Below the pieces are notes generated by a model. It made no database searches. It was given only the letters and a program-made list of their open reading frames with translations, and was not told where the DNA came from. A program made the position numbers and the translations under genes. DNA of 64,000 bases from Dichotomocladium elegans. Lineage: Eukaryota; Mucoromycota; Mucoromycetes; Mucorales; Lichtheimiaceae. Positions 61,856 through 64,000 of the stretch are shown here, one piece after another. Position 1 is the first letter of the stretch. Each line of letters begins with the position of its first letter. Location of the stretch: positions 372,001 to 436,000 of the forward strand of contig JAIXMN010000027.1 of assembly GCA_025716815.1 (NCBI GenBank). The letters are read 5' to 3'.

Positions 61856-63817
61856 TCAGTAGTACTTAAGCGGCATGTGGTCTGTGTACACCGTGTACGT
61901 TCGTCCTTTGATAAAACACCGCCAGGTGCAGAGTGCGTGAAGTATGGCGAGTAGTTCCCACTCTTGTGCCGGATAATTGCGCTCAGTTGCTGATAGCTTC
62001 TTTGATTCAAAGGCAAGTGGGTGCATGGATCCGTCGGGTCCTTTTTGTAGGAGCACGGCGCCAATTCCAAAATCTGAAGCGTCAGTTTCGATTATGTATG
62101 GTAAATTCGTGTTTGGTGGTGCCAAAAGAGGGGCGTTACGCATGCGGGCCTTAATTTCATCAAACGCTTGCTGACACTCCGGGGTCCAACTAATTTCTCT
62201 CTTTTTCGCTCTGGTACCTTTAGTTAAATCCTTCATAGGTGCGGCAATTGCTGCAAAGTTACGAATAAACCGCCAGTAATGTGAGGCGAGTCCGATGAAT
62301 TGACGCACTTCCTGCACGTTGGTCGGCTGAGGCCAGTCTTGGATTGCTTTAACCTTGCTTGGCGAGGGTGAAATGCCCCGAGCCTCTACCTGAAAGCCAA
62401 CAAATTCTAGTTTGGTCTTATTGAATTCGCACTTCTTGAGATTGGCAATCAGTTTGGCAGAGCGGAGACGTTCTAAAACCTGACGAACATGCGTGTAGTG
62501 CTCCTCTGCCGTCTTGCTGTAGACAAGAATGTCATCCAGATAAACCATGGCAAAGTCGTCCAGATAATCATGTAACACCGAGTTCATTAACTTTTGAAAA
62601 GTGGGTGGTGCATTTGTCAAACCGAACGGCAATACCAAGAATTCGTATGAGCCGTAACGCGTGTTAAACGCCGTCTTAGGGATGTCTTCCTCTCTGATGC
62701 GTACTTGGTGATATCCGCTTTTCAGATCGATGCTGCTAAAATACTTGGCGCCTCCCAGTTGCTCGAGACACTCGTCAATAAGGGGCAAGGGATGCGTATT
62801 CCGTTTTGTTACTCTATTAATCGCATGATAGTCGACGCACATGTGCATTTCGCCGTTTTTCTTGCGGACGAATAGTACTGGGGCGCCCCATGGTGACACG
62901 CTCGGTCGGATTAGGCGTAGATCCAGAAGCTCATTCAACTGTTTTCGTAATTCCGCCAGCTCCAATGGACTCATCTTAAAAGGCGGTCTTGACAGTGGAG
63001 CAGCGTTTCCTGTTTCAATAACATGTTCCACGTCGCGCTCTGGAGGCAGATCGGGCAACCTATCCTGGAATACATCACGGAACTCACTCAACAAAGATGC
63101 AAACTCGTCGTTGTTGGCAAGACTAGGTTCGTGTCGGTCCGGGTGAACGTAACATAAAAACATTTCAGAGAAGCGATGATCCCGCTCCCAGCATTGTACT
63201 TGTCGATCGGATATCAGGTATGCGAGTTCAGGGATCTCTCGCTGGTGTTGTGGCCAGAGGATGTATGTTTTATCATCTGCATTGATACGCCAAGTGTCGA
63301 GATCCCAATCCGGCAAAGGGTTCACCTGCTTCAGCCAGTCCCGACCCAAAATAATGTCGAACTTGGTGTCGAGAACGTATGCATCGATGGTGTGGTAGTA
63401 TCCTTGAGCATTGATAGGCAGTGTCACTTGCATGGATATGTCGAGGACATGACCACCTGCGGTTTTGACTTGGCGTCCAGCTACCTGTCGTGTCGGCAAA
63501 GTATCTAGGACGTGTGGAGCGGCATATGTGCCAGTAGCACCCGAGTCGATGAGAACATCAACCGGGCGACCAGCGCAGGTCATTGAATACAGTGGCAAGT
63601 CAGTAGTCTTTATTGACATCAATGATTCTAGATACTGTTTGTCTTTCTCCAGCTGGTGTTGTAGTTCTTCATCCTGGGCTTCCGGTACGTCAATCTGGAT
63701 GTTCTCAATGGGTTCGTGGTTGGCCGAAACGGTGGTGTCATTGGTCACAAGGTTTAGGGATTGTTGCTGTGTTTTTTGGCGCAGAGGGGCTCCCTTTAAT
63801 CCCCCTGCGCTTGGCCT
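61856..63817 (-). pseudogene. pol: E10 Pol: protease, RT, RNase H, CpG-decayed
   Basis: Open from the slippery site 63817-63823 (Pol frame SPKRPSAGGLKGAP) to TGA at 61856, which replaces the Arg of KYFRTQ. Protease has [26 protein letters not shown], RNase H ETDASDFGIGAVLL. Arg is lost at several conserved sites: MHMCVDYHAIN, CLEQLGG, SHYWRF, AQEWELL and LCTWRC. Each change is a C-to-T or G-to-A step from a CpG-containing Arg codon. A short open remainder (61855-61664) follows to the second stop. Confidence 0.9.
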
Positions 63818-64000
63818 TTTGGGTGACCGTGGAATTTGGGTTGTTGCGAATATCTGGTCGATTGGCGGTTCTCTGGGGTTGCCGAGGGGCATTCGCATGC
63901 CAAATGGCCCATCCCACCACAGTTGTAACACTGTTTTGTGTCGATAAACCCACGAGACTCTCGGCCTTTCCTATTAGCACGGCCATGGCCAGATGAGTTC
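63796..64000 (-). CDS. gag: E10 Gag, C-terminal part (continues beyond the window)
   Basis: Sixty-seven codons of the Gag C terminus are in the window: a Gly/Arg-rich stretch, the zinc knuckle CYNCGGMGHLACEC, a Gln/Arg tail and HPKGQAQGD before TAA at 63796. The capsid region lies outside. The frame overlaps pol across a C CCA AAA slippery site, as in the other group-1 elements. Confidence 0.85.
   Translation of the reverse strand, partial: NSSGHGRANRKGRESRGFIDTKQCYNCGGMGHLACECPSATPENRQSTRYSQQPKFHGHPKGQAQGD
63817..63823 (-). promoter_or_regulatory. E10 -1 frameshift site C CCA AAA
   Basis: Gag frame CAC CCA AAA GGC; the -1 frame is open into pol. It is a different base composition from T TTA AAA but the same X XXY YYZ form. 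Confidence 0.75.

Larger units (their letters stand above)
50633..64000 (-). mobile_element. E10: CpG-decayed Ty3/gypsy element, runs off the right edge
   Basis: Its 3' LTR is reconstructed from 50633-50656, 58789-58874 and 60167-60309 (253 bp, TGTCGAC..GCGACGACA) after removing LTR-S with D2 and D3, and D4. PPT CTGGAGAGGGGGTAT (minus) adjoins it. Integrase (61660-60251), protease-RT-RNase H (63817-61856) and the end of gag follow. Two stop codons and many Arg losses mark it as older than its neighbours. Confidence 0.88.

Noticed and set aside
2358..64000. An envelope-like gene in any LTR element
   Set aside because: No ORF with signal peptide and membrane anchor follows any integrase; all are retrotransposons.

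Overview
The window is a eukaryotic, almost certainly fungal, transposon graveyard. Gag-Pol proteins are of fungal Ty3/gypsy type, two elements carry chromodomains, one DNA transposon has short-intron genes (57-67 nt, GT..AG), and the tRNA gene is nuclear-type. An early-diverging filamentous fungus (Mucoromycota) is my guess, not a proof. The only sequence I cannot assign to a mobile element is about 130 bp around one tRNA-Ile(AAU) gene (8248-8321). No ordinary host protein gene was found.

Layout, left to right. 1-720: right end of a DNA transposon (D1) with a SANT/Myb-like ORF, inserted in gag of LTR element E0 (721-1541). 1547-8236: complete Ty3/gypsy element E1 (minus), ending 11 bp upstream of the tRNA. 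8373-50629: a stack of nested LTR elements. E8 (minus, 8373-50629) is split near its tip by a solo LTR (LTR-X), by E7 (34527-39764, plus) and in pol by chromovirus E9 (41431-47194, plus). LTR-X is itself split by E5 (8380-29783, minus) and E6 (29792-34178, plus). E5 is split by E2 (8382-13596, minus) and E3 (13607-24751, plus), and E3 by chromovirus E4 (17398-23140, plus). 50633-64000: E10 (minus, runs off the window). Its LTR was hit by a solo LTR of the E3 family (LTR-S), which was hit by a CACTA transposon (D2, 50845-58629), which was hit by a hAT (D3, 56457-58559). A fourth DNA element with 480-bp inverted repeats (D4, 58875-60164) sits at the TATA box of the same E10 LTR.

Two LTR-element groups are clear. 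Group 1 (E1, E2, E3, E5-E8, E10, LTR-X, LTR-S): wherever it can be checked the target-site duplication (TSD) is 4 bp; Gag and Pol are in different frames joined by canonical -1 slippery heptamers (except E6); most have a TGGTAGCTGATG primer-binding site (PBS), and no chromodomain. Group 2 (E4, E9): 5-bp TSDs, one gag-pol frame, a chromodomain, no tRNA PBS but an LTR-complementary self-priming candidate, and a second polypurine tract between RNase H and integrase.

LTR pairs differ by 0-2 bases, so most insertions are recent. E9 looks fully intact. E2, E3, E4, E6 and E7 each carry one single-base frameshift. E5 has one stop codon, and E10 is decayed by CpG transitions. Reconstructing the nesting from TSDs places seven group-1 insertions 51-73 bp downstream of the tRNA 3' end, which is the main discovery candidate.
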